Positions 29,801 to 36,539 of a stretch of 52,633 nucleotides of DNA are shown here, one piece after another. The DNA is from Abyssisolibacter fermentans (GTDB taxonomy: Bacteria > Bacillota > Clostridia > Tissierellales > MCWD3): positions 1 to 52,633 of the forward strand of contig NZ_LOHE01000071.1 in the NCBI RefSeq assembly GCF_001559865.1, given 5' to 3'. Numbering within the stretch: position 1 is the first letter of the stretch; every line of letters begins with the position of its first letter. The translations under genes were made by a program, and so were the position numbers. The notes under the pieces were generated by a model, which saw only the letters and a program-made list of their open reading frames with translations, made no database searches and was not told where the DNA came from.

Positions 29801-31597
29801 TATTTTATTTAAATTTGTATCATTTCCACTGTATACTTGTTGGTTATCTACATTAATGACCTGAATTTTATCATCATTTTCAAATGTTATAAGTGATTGT
29901 TTTAAAACTATCTCGAGCTTTGTATCATCTATCATGTATTTGATTCTATCTTTAGGATATTGTGGATCTATAGGTAAATATGCTCCGCCTGCTTTTAATA
30001 CTGCTAATACAGCTATTATCATTTCTATAGAACGCTCAGTCATTATTCCAACAATAGTATTTTCCTTTACTCCCTTATTTCTAAGTAATCTTGCCAATTG
30101 ATTTGATTTTGCATTTAACTGTCCATAGCTAATTTTGATATCTTCAAATACTAATGCTGTATTATCAGTATTTAACACAGCTTGTTGTTCAAACATTTCA
30201 TATATAGTCTTTTCTTTGTCATATTCATGGTATGATTGATTGTTAAATTCACATAATAGTTTTTGTTTATCTTTATCATTTACTATATCTATATCATTAA
30301 TCTTTGACAGCTTATTTTTTATGATACTATTTATTGCACACTTATAATTTTCAGCTATATTATTTATACAAAACTCAGAAAATGAAGCTTTGTTATATAA
30401 TATGTTGATATTTATACCGTTAAAAACTTCTATACCTAATGTTAAATCATAATTTGTTCTTTCAAACATTGAATATGAGTCTATCTTTAAGCTAGAACTA
30501 TTTTCTTTTAAAAAGCTGTCAAGAGGATAATTCTCAACAACTACAATACTATTAAACAATTTTCCATCTAAATTGCTGTATTTTTCAATGTCAACTAATG
30601 AGGTAGTCTCATATTCTTCTCTTTCATATATATATTTATTCGTTTCCTTAAGCACATCTAATGCAGTTGAATCATTTGCTGTTATCCTCATTGGGAGTGT
30701 ATTTATAAATAAGCCTACAATATTTTCAATGTCATCAATTCGTGTATTTCTCCCTGATACAGTACTGCCAAATATGACATCATCATTATTTGTATACCTT
30801 TGTAAGATAATACCCCAAGCAGTATATAATAACGCTGCTAGTGTGATATTATTCTCTCTTATAAATTTATTAATGTCTTGCTCGATATTTTGTGGGAATT
30901 TATATTGAATTTTTCCTAGTTCAAATTTGTTTTGTTTATTTGTTATAGTTGAAATGTAAGTTGTATTATCTAAGTCACTAAGATAGTTTTTCCAATATTT
31001 TTCTTGAACTTTACTATCTATACTTTGTATGTGTTTTATGAAGTGTTTGAATTTATTCTTTGTAGTTTTAGCTATATATTCTTGATTTTTTATTTTGTCA
31101 TATGTATTAAAGAATTCTCTTAAAATTATTCCTGTGCTCCATCCGTCATAGAGTATATGATGATTACTTATTATCATTTGATATCTGTCATTATCTATTT
31201 TTATCAATGTTATCCGAAATGGTACTTCTGCTAGATTAAAACTTTTTTTCCTGTCCCTTTGTTTTATCTCATTGATTTTAATATCTTTATCTCTCTCAGT
31301 AGATAAATCATAGTTTATTATATTAATATTTACTTGTTTCAAAACCAATTGAACGGGTTTTTTTAGTTTGTCCCATTTGTATATAGTTCTTAACATTTCA
31401 TTGGACTGTGTTACATATTCCCAAGCTTTCTTGAATATTTCATATTCTACCAAGCCACTTATTACTAAGCACAATTGTTCAAAATACTCATCTGTGTTTT
31501 TTTCTTTTAGATAATGAAATAACATTCCTTCCTGCATAGGTGTCAAAGATAAAATATCCTCAATATTGTTTTTATCGATTTTCTCTAGCTGTGTCAT
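20855..31597 (-). CDS. NRPS C-A(Tyr)-T-C-A(Pro)-T-C-A(Thr)-T-C
   Basis: 3580 aa, ten domains. The first C domain opens LTPMQEGMLFH and has NHHILYDG at ~146-153, like the D-accepting (DCL) entry domains of SrfAB and TycB; this fits a D-Asn donor. A1 code DGTATAEVVK is close to the Tyr code DGTITAEVAK. A2 (FDICYQE, HNHYGPSEAHV) code DIQFVAHVVK is close to Pro. A3 code DFWNIGMVHK equals the published Thr code. Carrier motifs are GGHSLSA, GGHSLKA and GGHSLKA. The C domains after each carrier are LCL type (YYPLSS, HHIISDG or HHIVSDG), with no further epimerase. The protein ends after C4 at LDDFNEDLEDIF, so the next A-T pair is on the 2886-aa protein. Start: of two tandem ATGs (31600, 31597) the second has the better 6-nt distance to AGGAGG. 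First gene of the operon. Confidence 0.94.
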   Translation of the reverse strand: MTQLEKIDKNNIEDILSLTPMQEGMLFHYLKEKNTDEYFEQLCLVISGLVEYEIFKKAWEYVTQSNEMLRTIYKWDKLKKPVQLVLKQVNINIINYDLSTERDKDIKINEIKQRDRKKSFNLAEVPFRITLIKIDNDRYQMIISNHHILYDGWSTGIILREFFNTYDKIKNQEYIAKTTKNKFKHFIKHIQSIDSKVQEKYWKNYLSDLDNTTYISTITNKQNKFELGKIQYKFPQNIEQDINKFIRENNITLAALLYTAWGIILQRYTNNDDVIFGSTVSGRNTRIDDIENIVGLFINTLPMRITANDSTALDVLKETNKYIYEREEYETTSLVDIEKYSNLDGKLFNSIVVVENYPLDSFLKENSSSLKIDSYSMFERTNYDLTLGIEVFNGININILYNKASFSEFCINNIAENYKCAINSIIKNKLSKINDIDIVNDKDKQKLLCEFNNQSYHEYDKEKTIYEMFEQQAVLNTDNTALVFEDIKISYGQLNAKSNQLARLLRNKGVKENTIVGIMTERSIEMIIAVLAVLKAGGAYLPIDPQYPKDRIKYMIDDTKLEIVLKQSLITFENDDKIQVINVDNQQVYSGNDTNLNKINRSDDLAYVIYTSGSTGKPKGVMVEHKSITSAIMWRKDEYKLNEDDAVLQLFSYVFDGFLTSFFTPIVSGAKVILVNEKTAKNPTAIKEEIIANKVTHFIAVPTLYSAILEVSQSQDLKSLRTITLAGEAVTSKLVKMSKNLNKGIEIINEYGPTEASVVATMANDVEADSITIGKPVANKKIYILNKYNKLQPTIVEGELCIGGDGLARCYLNRDELTECKFIENPYVKGERIYKTGDAAKFLSDGTIKLTGRIDEQVKLRGFRIELGEIENKLLDIPNIRQAVVMVRKLDNNKHLCAYVVTNSELDIQDIKDKLSQELPKYMIPSGFIKLDKIPVLNSGKVNKKALAELEVEIETGYEYVAPSSELEIKLVNIYKSVLEADSKIGIKDDFFEIGGHSLSATNLVSKIHKELDFQIPLKELFNNPTVQKLALYIESTEKKEYQSIKPASKRSYYPLSSVQKRMYVLNQLNKDSINYNMMTVLSLDGKLDVERFNNAFKMIVSRHESLRTSFSVIDGEPVQIIHDELDFNVDYILVNDNNVDDIIKSYIKPFDLSKAPLMKLVLAKVSDEKHLLIINMHHIISDGVSTEILVSEFLKMYDGQKLEDINIQYKDYAVWQQESLLNEESKNQEQYWLDKFKGEIPVLDLMTDYPRPTVQSFEGDDMDFVIDSELTKALKKYSKDSQITMYMILLGAFNILLSKYTWQDDIIVGTPIAARHNEQLSNVIGMFANTIVMRNNPVGNMTIEKFFLSVKENCLNAYANQDYQFEDLVEKLGINRDTSRNPIFDVMFSMPNIDITEVKIRDIKVNPYEFENKTSKFDILLTVVEGNENVKCNFEYCSKLFKKETIKDLSVHYVNILRAIVNDTSITLDEIDMVSSEEKKEILEVFNDTTLDYPKDITIQELFEQQVRKTPDKVAVVYEDKSLTYRQLNEKANQLAGYLRKLGVKKDQLVGLMAEKSLEMIVALIAIPKAGCAFVGIAPEYPNDRIEYLLEDCKVDILLTHSYLLDRINFENKTVICLEDESIYKGGTHNLENTSTPTDLMYIIYTSGSTGKPKGIMIEQRTIINLLHWEFAKTDIEFNKKVLQFATISFDICYQETYSTLSSGGELYVISNDKKKDVNKLLEYVDVNDIGVIFLPTSYLKFITSEKTYINKLSRKLNHIVPAGEQLIVTEDFKKYLRENNVTLHNHYGPSEAHVVTAYTMKPDKDIEAIPPIGSPLSNTRIYLFDTNSKLVPVGVRGEVCICGNGVARGYLYRPELTEEKFVKSPFNPNEKMYKTGDLARWLPDGNLEYIERIDKQVKIRGYRIEIGEIENILKKHSSIKDALVVAKDNEDMYKYLCAYIVGENDVSVKEIRDYLSSELPEYMIPSYFIKIDSIPLDQNGKVNKKALPEPDGHIETQVKYEAPRNDIEKTILEIMKEVLAIKQKIGINDKFFDLGGHSLKAITFVSKIHQSLNIELPLQEVFRRQSVKEIAGFINQTTKSIYSSIIPVENREYYPLSSAQMRMFILNKYNQANTSYNMPSVLELKGKLDIDKLEHIFKEIVRRHESLRTSFELVDGQPIQKIHEDIDFKIELYMNKGDKINSIINKFIRPFDLSTAPLFRVGIIEAKKDRYLLMLDMHHIVSDGVSTGILVSDFIKLYNNEKLHELKIQYKDYAVWQKEIFNDERMIRQEKYWLDRFSDDVPVLDMVTDYPRPKLQSLEGDYITFKANQNLKNRINKLAKQENATMYMTLLTAYNTLLYKYTHQEDIVVGSPIAGRPHADLENILGMFVNTLAMRNNPTGTKTFRKFLGEVKQNALNAFENQDYQFEELVDKLKLDRDMSRGTLFDTVFSLQNMGINITDLDDIKIEQYEFENKTAKFDFNIDAVENDDDISFRLQYCTKLFKKETMIRFANHFINILYEICDNPEIKLDEIKMISNSEKQDVLSILDNSNVTYPKNKTIHSVFEEQVKNNPNKTAVICGKEKLTYSELNKKANKLAKILRNKGVAKDSIVGIILNRSTDMITAMIAVLKAGGAYLPIDTQYPADRVNFMLEDSDARALIISDEIELENINYSRDVIYINELKNYEVEETNLTDNTLQNDLAYIIYTSGTTGKPKGVMVEHKNVIRLMFNEKNHFDFDENDVWTMFHSYCFDFSVWEMYGALLFGGKLVIVPKETAVNPKEFLELLQSERVTVLNQTPSAFYNLINEDEKHQRMDLAIRYIIFGGEALNPNKLINWKNRYPNTKLINMYGITETTVHVTYKEITDEDIRNGISNIGKPIPTLSAYVMDKNMNILPVGIAGELYVGGDGVARGYINREKLTLEKFVPNPYIPNTIMYRSGDLVRLLDSGDLEYLGRIDKQVKIRGYRIELGEIQSRLQNHEDIKTAVVITRNNSSNEKCICAYIQVEKELTVADLRTYLSAYLPEYMIPAYFVEINEIPLTSNGKINVKALPEPDNSLDTGAKYEEVRNQTDRVLMHIWQDLLGISGDIGINDNFFELGGHSLKATTLSAKIHKSLNVEVPLQQIFASPTIKELSDYIIIANKSRYDAIKPFEKREYYPLSSSQKRMYILNQINSEGTNYNMPSVLEMKGKLDIDRLKNAFNTLIKRHDALRTSFKMIDGKPIQIIDDAMLLDISLIDIKEEQLEDKIKAFIRPFDLTKAPLIRVEVLKIDDEKFFMLTDMHHIISDGVSTVILITEFSRLYNGEALEEIKLQYKDYAVWQNELMKSDDFNNQKNYWLDRFSGEIPLLDMKLDYNRPSVQSFKGDSIDFIIDADYTKKLYMLANENKGTLYMVLLAVYNTLLYKYTGQEDIIVGSPIAGRPHADLQSIIGIFLNTLAFRNYPSGEKTFKEFLSEVKLTALEAYQNQDYQFEELVEVLNIKRDKSRNPLFDTMFNLRNMDEINIKLKDLEISPYKQKLEGTKLDIELAGFERDNELIFTLEYSTDLFKRATMKAFVDDFIRIIDIVINNPDIMLSDIEIISKEEKQDILDDFNEDLEDIF

Positions 31598-31603
31598 CAT
31601 TTT

Positions 31604-31643
31604 CCTCCTTTTTGATGATTAAAATCATTAAACCCAGATTATA
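31604..31643 (-). promoter_or_regulatory. NRPS operon promoter and operator-like palindrome
   Basis: On the minus strand a TATAAT box (31638-31643, preceded by TG) lies 41 nt upstream of the start; no good -35 is seen. Between it and the AGGAGG site (31604-31609) is the palindrome ATGATT-AA-AATCAT (31615-31628), extendable to eight-base arms with one mismatch. It sits where a repressor, or an RNA hairpin next to the ribosome site, could control the whole 27-kb operon. Confidence 0.45.
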
Positions 31644-31815
31644 CAGAAAATCAAGTCTATTTTGGTAAATTACATCATTATAATATATAAATTATATCAT
31701 ATTGCAAAATTTTATGTAAATAGCATGTTTTGTATTATTGTGTCAATTTTTATGTAACATTTTGTTATTTTATATTTTTTTGGTTAAAATTGTGTAACAA
31801 TATGGATAAATCATT

Positions 31816-31855
31816 GTAGAATTTAGTAGAATTTAGTAGAATTTAGTAGAATTTG
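31816..31855. repeat. Four tandem 10-bp repeats (GTAGAATTTA)
   Basis: GTAGAATTTA occurs three times exactly and a fourth time as GTAGAATTTG, without spacers. The 10-bp period places equal sequence on one face of the helix. It lies in the 342-bp intergenic region between the divergent NRPS operon and the 2H phosphoesterase gene. The rest of this gap is AT-rich with no open frame. Confidence 0.7.
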
Positions 31856-31902
31856 AAATGAAATTATATTTAATTTTATTGGAATAGTCATTTAGACTCA
31901 TA

Positions 31903-31911
31903 TGTTATAAT
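31903..31911 (+). promoter_or_regulatory. Extended -10 promoter of the 2H phosphoesterase gene
   Basis: TGTTATAAT (TGN-TATAAT), 32 nt upstream of the ATG at 31943, which has CAGGAGG 8 nt before it. Confidence 0.6.
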
Positions 31912-31942
31912 TAGATTATTATCAATTCAGGAGGTTTATGAT

Positions 31943-32494
31943 ATGGGATATGGTTTAGAAATTTATTTTGATAAGGAGAGTGAAAATAAATTAATTAATC
32001 TATGGAAAGAACTGCACGATAATGGGTTTAGTTCATTTATGTACAAATATGGTGAGCATCCTCATATTTCTTTTGGAGTTTTTGATGATGATTTACAGGA
32101 TGTAAAGCATCTTAAACAGTTAGTTATAGATTATTTTAATAATATACCTCAATTTGAGTTAACACTTTCTACCTTAGGAATGTTTGCAGGAAACAGTGGA
32201 GTAAGCTTTATTAGTCCGAAAATAACTAAACAATTATTAGACTATCATGAAAAGTTTTATAATAAGCTTTGTGACAATGGATATAATAAGTGGTTTGATG
32301 AATATTATAATCCGGAGAATTGGATACCTCATTGCACAATGACTTTTAAAACTACACCTGAAAATCAAATGAAAAGTTTAGAACTATTAGATTCGTTATT
32401 TAAGCCTTTTACAGCAAGAGTTGAAAAAGTTGCGTTTATTGAATTTTATCCTGTTAAGTATATTGAGGTTGTGGAGTTGAAGGAAAATGTATAG
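31943..32494 (+). CDS. 2H phosphoesterase / 2'-5' RNA ligase superfamily protein
   Basis: 183 aa with the two H-x-T/S motifs that define the 2H superfamily: HIS at residues 41-43 (in HPHISF) and HCT at 130-132 (in IPHCTMTF). The spacing of about 90 residues and the intervening beta-rich fold fit the 2'-5' RNA ligase-like group. Such enzymes cut or ligate 2'-5' or cyclic phosphodiester bonds in RNA or small nucleotides; the actual substrate cannot be told. Soluble, no signal peptide. It is transcribed away from the NRPS operon from its own extended -10 promoter, with a good AGGAGG. Immediately downstream begins the first ~1-kb palindromic element. Confidence 0.85.
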   Translation: MGYGLEIYFDKESENKLINLWKELHDNGFSSFMYKYGEHPHISFGVFDDDLQDVKHLKQLVIDYFNNIPQFELTLSTLGMFAGNSGVSFISPKITKQLLDYHEKFYNKLCDNGYNKWFDEYYNPENWIPHCTMTFKTTPENQMKSLELLDSLFKPFTARVEKVAFIEFYPVKYIEVVELKENV

Positions 32495-32583
32495 GCGATT
32501 TTCAAGGTTGGTTTTTGCTTCTGCCTATATTCTATATCGAGATTAATCTATAATGGTTAAATGAATTGGTTGTAGATAAAGGA

Positions 32584-33631
32584 GTAACTTATATGACATT
32601 GATATTGGCTAAAAATTTATTTTCTACTGCCATCCTTTGTAAGTCATATGGCTCATAACTTTTTGATTCAGCGATACAAGAGATTTTTCTAACTCGGAAA
32701 AGGGTGTATTTTTTCGGTTTTTATAATGTTAAAATACTCCCTTCAATGTCGTTTACAAAAAATCTCTTACCCGCTTCTATTTACTTTTTGGTATTTTCTT
32801 TAGGGTCAAGCTTTGCAGGATTTACAACAAAGATACTTATTTATTTTCTCTACTCATTGGTGTAGGAACTCTCTAAGAATCTTCTACGGTTCCGACAAGA
32901 GCTTGTTTCTAAATAAATAAGAAACTCACTACTCACTACGTTCCTATGAGTAAGTGATTCACTCAAAATCTTAGATTTTGGTTCTCTACTTAAAAGCATT
33001 GAAGAAACAAGCTCTTGAAAGTCACCTTACGAAGAAACCTTAGAGATTTCCCAGTTATTTTTTGGTTATATTTTTATAGCTGTTGATTAGTGCTTTAAAT
33101 AAAAAAATCTTCTCATTAAGACCTTAGGCTATTCCAGCATTTTTCATAATTCAAAATTTATTTGTAGTTACTTTTAGAAGAAATTTTAGTTGCAACTTCT
33201 AATACATTAATTTCAATAAGTATTTTATAGCTATCACTAGTGTTTCTACAAATGACCCTAGAGAAATAGCTACAAATACAACCAATAGAGCCACTAGGTA
33301 GCTATCTGAGGTTTCTTTGTAAGGTGACTTTAAGGAGCAGTTTTTTCAACGCTTTTATATAATAAAAAAAACTGCTCCTTATGGGAACCCAGCAAAGATT
33401 CTCAGATAGTTACCCTCACCATTGAGTAAAAATTACCTTACTCTTTCTTTTTAACACTCACAAAGCATTACCCTAAAGAGTACTACCAACAAACCTAATA
33501 GAAGCTACATGACATTTTTTGACCACGACATTGATGCCTATATTTTTTCATCTTTATACAATCATAAAAATATAGGCATCTCCGAGTAAAAAAAATGTCT
33601 TGTACGGCTTCTGTTCTAAAACTGTGAGCTC
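32584..33631. repeat. Nested-palindrome element A (~1.05 kb, non-coding)
   Basis: One huge branched inverted repeat. Outer stem 32677-32697 with 33582-33602. Next stem 32744-32763 with 33514-33533, continuing 32773-32815 with 33461-33505 and 32850-32892 with 33383-33430. Side hairpins: 32700-32712/32731-32743; 32896-32910/33003-33017 (15 bp perfect, CAAGAGCTTGTTTCT); 33331-33346/33366-33381 (16 bp); and 33533-33547/33566-33580. An inner arm pairs 33018-33039 with 33310-33331. No long frame is present on either strand. Element B has the same plan. In hairpin 1 a G-C pair here (GTATTTT/AAAATAC) is A-T in B, a compensatory change. The element starts ~90 bp after the 2H phosphoesterase stop and ends at the GNAT stop codon. 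Could be a transposon-like repeat or a large structured RNA; family unknown to me. Confidence 0.8.
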
Positions 33632-34456
33632 TTATATTTTGAATTCATATAGATTATATGTAAATTTTCTTTTGTACCCAAGGCTTTCTGCCGTTGAATA
33701 AGAACCTATATTAGTTGCCATGCAATCCCAATATGCTTTAATATTATGTTCTTTACAGTACATCAAAAATTCATACACTGCCCTTTTAGCAAAGCCTTTT
33801 CTTCTATATCCTTCTACAGTTTCTATATGAGACTCCATCCAATCATCTGCTACAAAGCTTGTCATACAACTGCTTACTATTTTATTTCTATATATTATAC
33901 AATAGCCTATACCTTTTTCAAAAAAATCCTCTATATTATCCCACCAAGCAAAAATATTATCTTTTAAAAATTTTAGATTTTCATATCCACTATCTAATAT
34001 ATCTCTATCTATTTTTGCAATATTTGCTTCTAGTTCTATTTGTGGTGCTTCTAAATCAAATTCCTCAAGATTTTCATATGTATATATGTATTGATAAGAC
34101 TTACCAAACTCTGGTCTGCTTTTAAATACTCTTTCTATTGTATCATTCCACTCATCAGAGGTACCACTCATTTCTATCCAGTTATATTCAAATTTTTTAG
34201 ACATAGGTATTATTTCTTTATCAAAAAAATCATTTAAAGAATCATTAAATACAGTATTATTCTCGTCCCCAATAAAGAAATATCCTTCTATTCCCTTTGA
34301 CCAAATCACTGCTGACCTTGGATTCTCTATGTTGTCAACAAATATCCTACCATGATTATTTAATTTAATCACAGCTTTTATGTCTAAATTACACATTGGA
34401 ATATCCAAAAGGTTATTTAATTTATAAAATTCCTCTTTTTTTAGTTCATATATCAT
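33632..34456 (-). CDS. GNAT-family N-acetyltransferase
   Basis: 274-aa protein of the two-part GNAT_acetyltran type found in Firmicutes. The C-terminal half carries the acetyl-CoA-binding region: the motif VEGYRRKGFAKRAV (R/Q-x-x-G-x-G/A-like loop) is followed by a helix and CMATNIGSYSTAESLGY, a typical end of the fold. The N-terminal half (MIYELKKEEFYKL...) is the lineage-specific domain. The open frame extends ten codons further to 34486, but those codons overlap a GGGGGAGGAG ribosome site, so the ATG at 34456 is the start. It lies 33 nt after vanW-like and is probably co-transcribed with it. Substrate unknown. The stop codon abuts palindromic element A. Confidence 0.85.
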   Translation of the reverse strand: MIYELKKEEFYKLNNLLDIPMCNLDIKAVIKLNNHGRIFVDNIENPRSAVIWSKGIEGYFFIGDENNTVFNDSLNDFFDKEIIPMSKKFEYNWIEMSGTSDEWNDTIERVFKSRPEFGKSYQYIYTYENLEEFDLEAPQIELEANIAKIDRDILDSGYENLKFLKDNIFAWWDNIEDFFEKGIGYCIIYRNKIVSSCMTSFVADDWMESHIETVEGYRRKGFAKRAVYEFLMYCKEHNIKAYWDCMATNIGSYSTAESLGYKRKFTYNLYEFKI

Positions 34457-34489
34457 ATTATAATCTCCTCCCCCAAAATCAATCAAACT

Positions 34490-35320
34490 TTAATAAGCAC
34501 GTATCTTACCAGCTGTTATATATTCCTCATCATATAGCACCTTTGCATGATTTCGTAATACTAAGTTCTTGTTAATTGTATTTCCCGTTTTCTTATCAAT
34601 CTCTTTTCTGTAAATCTCATTATTTCTGTAATATCCATTTTTCTCTTTGACGAAATAATTATTTTCTTCAACTATATGATAAGAGTGTTCTATTGGTTTA
34701 TCACTTCTCAACTCTCCACACAAGTATTCATCAGTAGTATATGTAATTAACTGAAAAGTCTGGTTTGTATTATTTACAAACTGATAATCTAAGTAGTTAT
34801 ACATAATAGAAGTGCCTGTTCCAAAAGGAACTTGTCTGCCGTAATCAGGAAACATATCTATATTATTGTGATGATGGTGCTCTACTATTGTTAAAGGACT
34901 GTGCAAAACCATCCAATGAATTAAATTGGTAAACTGACACATTCCACCACCTATTCCTCTGTTTACATTACCTGATTTTATAACTAATCCTTCTTTATAA
35001 CCTTTTCTTTTAGTACAGTTACCGACTAACCTCCAAAATGAAAAAACTTCATTAGGTTTAATTATTATACCATTAACTCTAGGCGCAGCTAATTCTAAAT
35101 TTTCAGCTTTATTTTCTTGAAGCTTCATATCCACATTACCAAGACGTCTTCTAATCAATGATTTATGTTTATATATGGTTACTGGTAGTTTTTTAGTTTC
35201 AAATGTACTAACATATTTATTCCCATCAAATAAATACTTAGCTTTTCTTAATAAAATGCCTTTTGTAACTGATAATCTATAGGTAAAAGGATTAAATTCA
35301 CAAAATGGTTTTCTATACAT
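34490..35320 (-). CDS. VanW family protein
   Basis: 276 aa with the VanW domain: NEVFSFWRLVGN, YKEGLVIKSGN and GIGGGMCQFTNLIHW around residues 90-145, then HHHHNNIDMFPDYGRQVPFGTGTS. VanW is an accessory gene in some vancomycin-resistance clusters but the domain is widespread and its activity is not established; no vanHAX-like genes are present here, so resistance should not be assumed. No signal peptide is evident. The open frame reaches 35350, but the ATG at 35320 is chosen because AGAGGA lies 6 nt upstream and nothing precedes the earlier Met. First gene of a two-gene unit with the GNAT gene. Confidence 0.9.
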   Translation of the reverse strand: MYRKPFCEFNPFTYRLSVTKGILLRKAKYLFDGNKYVSTFETKKLPVTIYKHKSLIRRRLGNVDMKLQENKAENLELAAPRVNGIIIKPNEVFSFWRLVGNCTKRKGYKEGLVIKSGNVNRGIGGGMCQFTNLIHWMVLHSPLTIVEHHHHNNIDMFPDYGRQVPFGTGTSIMYNYLDYQFVNNTNQTFQLITYTTDEYLCGELRSDKPIEHSYHIVEENNYFVKEKNGYYRNNEIYRKEIDKKTGNTINKNLVLRNHAKVLYDEEYITAGKIRAY

Positions 35321-35382
35321 AAAATTCCTCTTTTCAACACAGTAATACATAAACCAATTTAAGATAATTGCATATTTATTAT

Positions 35383-35391
35383 ATTATATCA
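35383..35391 (-). promoter_or_regulatory. Extended -10 promoter of the vanW-GNAT unit
   Basis: TGATATAAT on the minus strand, about 63 nt upstream of the VanW start codon. It is the same TGN-TATAAT form as the typA and 2H phosphoesterase promoters. Confidence 0.45.
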
Positions 35392-35495
35392 TATTATGGG
35401 AATGGGTTTGGAGTTTAATTCCATGATAAGAGTTTTGTTGGATGAGTATTATCCTTTGAGTTAGGATATTTTGAATATTTAGGATATGCATAAGA

Positions 35496-36505
35496 GTAAC
35501 TTTTCACGTTGATGTTTATTACTTATATATATTTTCTACTGCTATCCTTTGTAGGTCGTGTAGCTTGTTACTCTTTGGTTCAGCAGTATAAGAGATTTTT
35601 CTAACTCGGAGAAGGGCATATTTTTCCGATTTTAATAATGCTAAAATATCCCCTTCAATGTCGTTTACAAAAAATCTCTTACCCGCTTCTATTTACTTTT
35701 TGGTATTTTCTTTATTGTCAAGCGTTGTAGGAATTTCAATGTAACTAAATAGTTGTATTCCATAACTCATTGGTATTGGAACTCTCTAAGAATCTTCTAC
35801 GGTTCCGACAAGAGCTTGTTTCTAAATAAATAAGAAACTCACTACTCACTACGTTCCTATGAGTAAGTGATTCACTCAAAATCTTAGATTTTGGTTCTCT
35901 ACTTAAAAACGTTGAGAAACAAGCTCTTGAAAGTCACCTACCGAAGAAACCTTAGAGATTTCCTAGTTACATATTGGTTATATTTTTATAGCTGTTGATT
36001 AATGCTTAAAATAAAAATTAAGACCTTAATCAATACTAATATGTTTTTAGGATTAATTTCTGTTGCATTGCCATTACAATTAATTTCAATAAATATTTTA
36101 TCGCTATTTCGCTATTTTTACTGCAAATAACCCTAGAAAAACAGCTACAAATACAACCAATATAGTCACTAGGTAACTATCTGAGGTTTCTTTGTAAGGT
36201 GACTTTAAGAAGCAGTTTTTTCAACGCTTTTATATAATAAAAAAACTGCTCCTTATGGGAACCCAGCAAAGATTCTCAGATAGTTACCCTCACCATTGAG
36301 TGAAAATTACCTAACTCTTTCTTTTTAACACTCACAAAGCATTACTCTAAAGAGTACTACCAATAAACCTAATAGAAGCTACATGACATTTTTTGATCAC
36401 GCCATTGATGCCTATATTTTTTCATCTTTATATAATCAGAAAAATATAAGCATCTCCGAGTAAAAAAAATGTCTTGAATGCTTCAACACAAAAACATTGA
36501 GTTAC
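35496..36505. repeat. Nested-palindrome element B (~1.0 kb, non-coding)
   Basis: Diverged second copy of element A in the same orientation, with the same sequence of stems. Its ends read GTAACT (left) and AGTTAC (right), possible terminal inverted repeats. The 15-bp perfect stem CAAGAGCTTGTTTCT/AGAAACAAGCTCTTG recurs at 35809-35823 and 35915-35929. The long inner arm pairs CCTTAGAGATTTCCTAG... (from ~35950) with ...CTAGGTAACTATCTGAGG (to ~36187) more completely than in copy A. Hairpin 1 reads ATATTTT/AAAATAT where A has GTATTTT/AAAATAC. It occupies the space between the vanW promoter and element C. No coding frame. Sequence between 35392 and 35495 is AT-rich with nothing recognised. Confidence 0.8.
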
Positions 36506-36539
36506 ACTTCCCTCAAAGGTTTACCCTAGCTATTTTAAC

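Noticed and set aside
20855-31597. Dual condensation/epimerisation domains giving more D residues
   Set aside because: The internal C domains have standard HHxxxDG and LCL-type openings; I saw no extra N-terminal His motif of dual C/E domains.
7041-31600. Iturin or fengycin synthetase
   Set aside because: Asn and Tyr codes occur, but the order Asn-Tyr-Pro-Thr-X-Pro-X, a single epimerase after Asn and the absence of PKS parts do not match either family.
31816-31855. Tandem 10-bp repeats as a CRISPR array
   Set aside because: Units are too short, have no spacers, and no cas genes are present.
34490-35320. Vancomycin resistance from the VanW gene
   Set aside because: VanW alone does not give resistance and no vanH/A/X/Y-like ligase or peptidase genes are near it.
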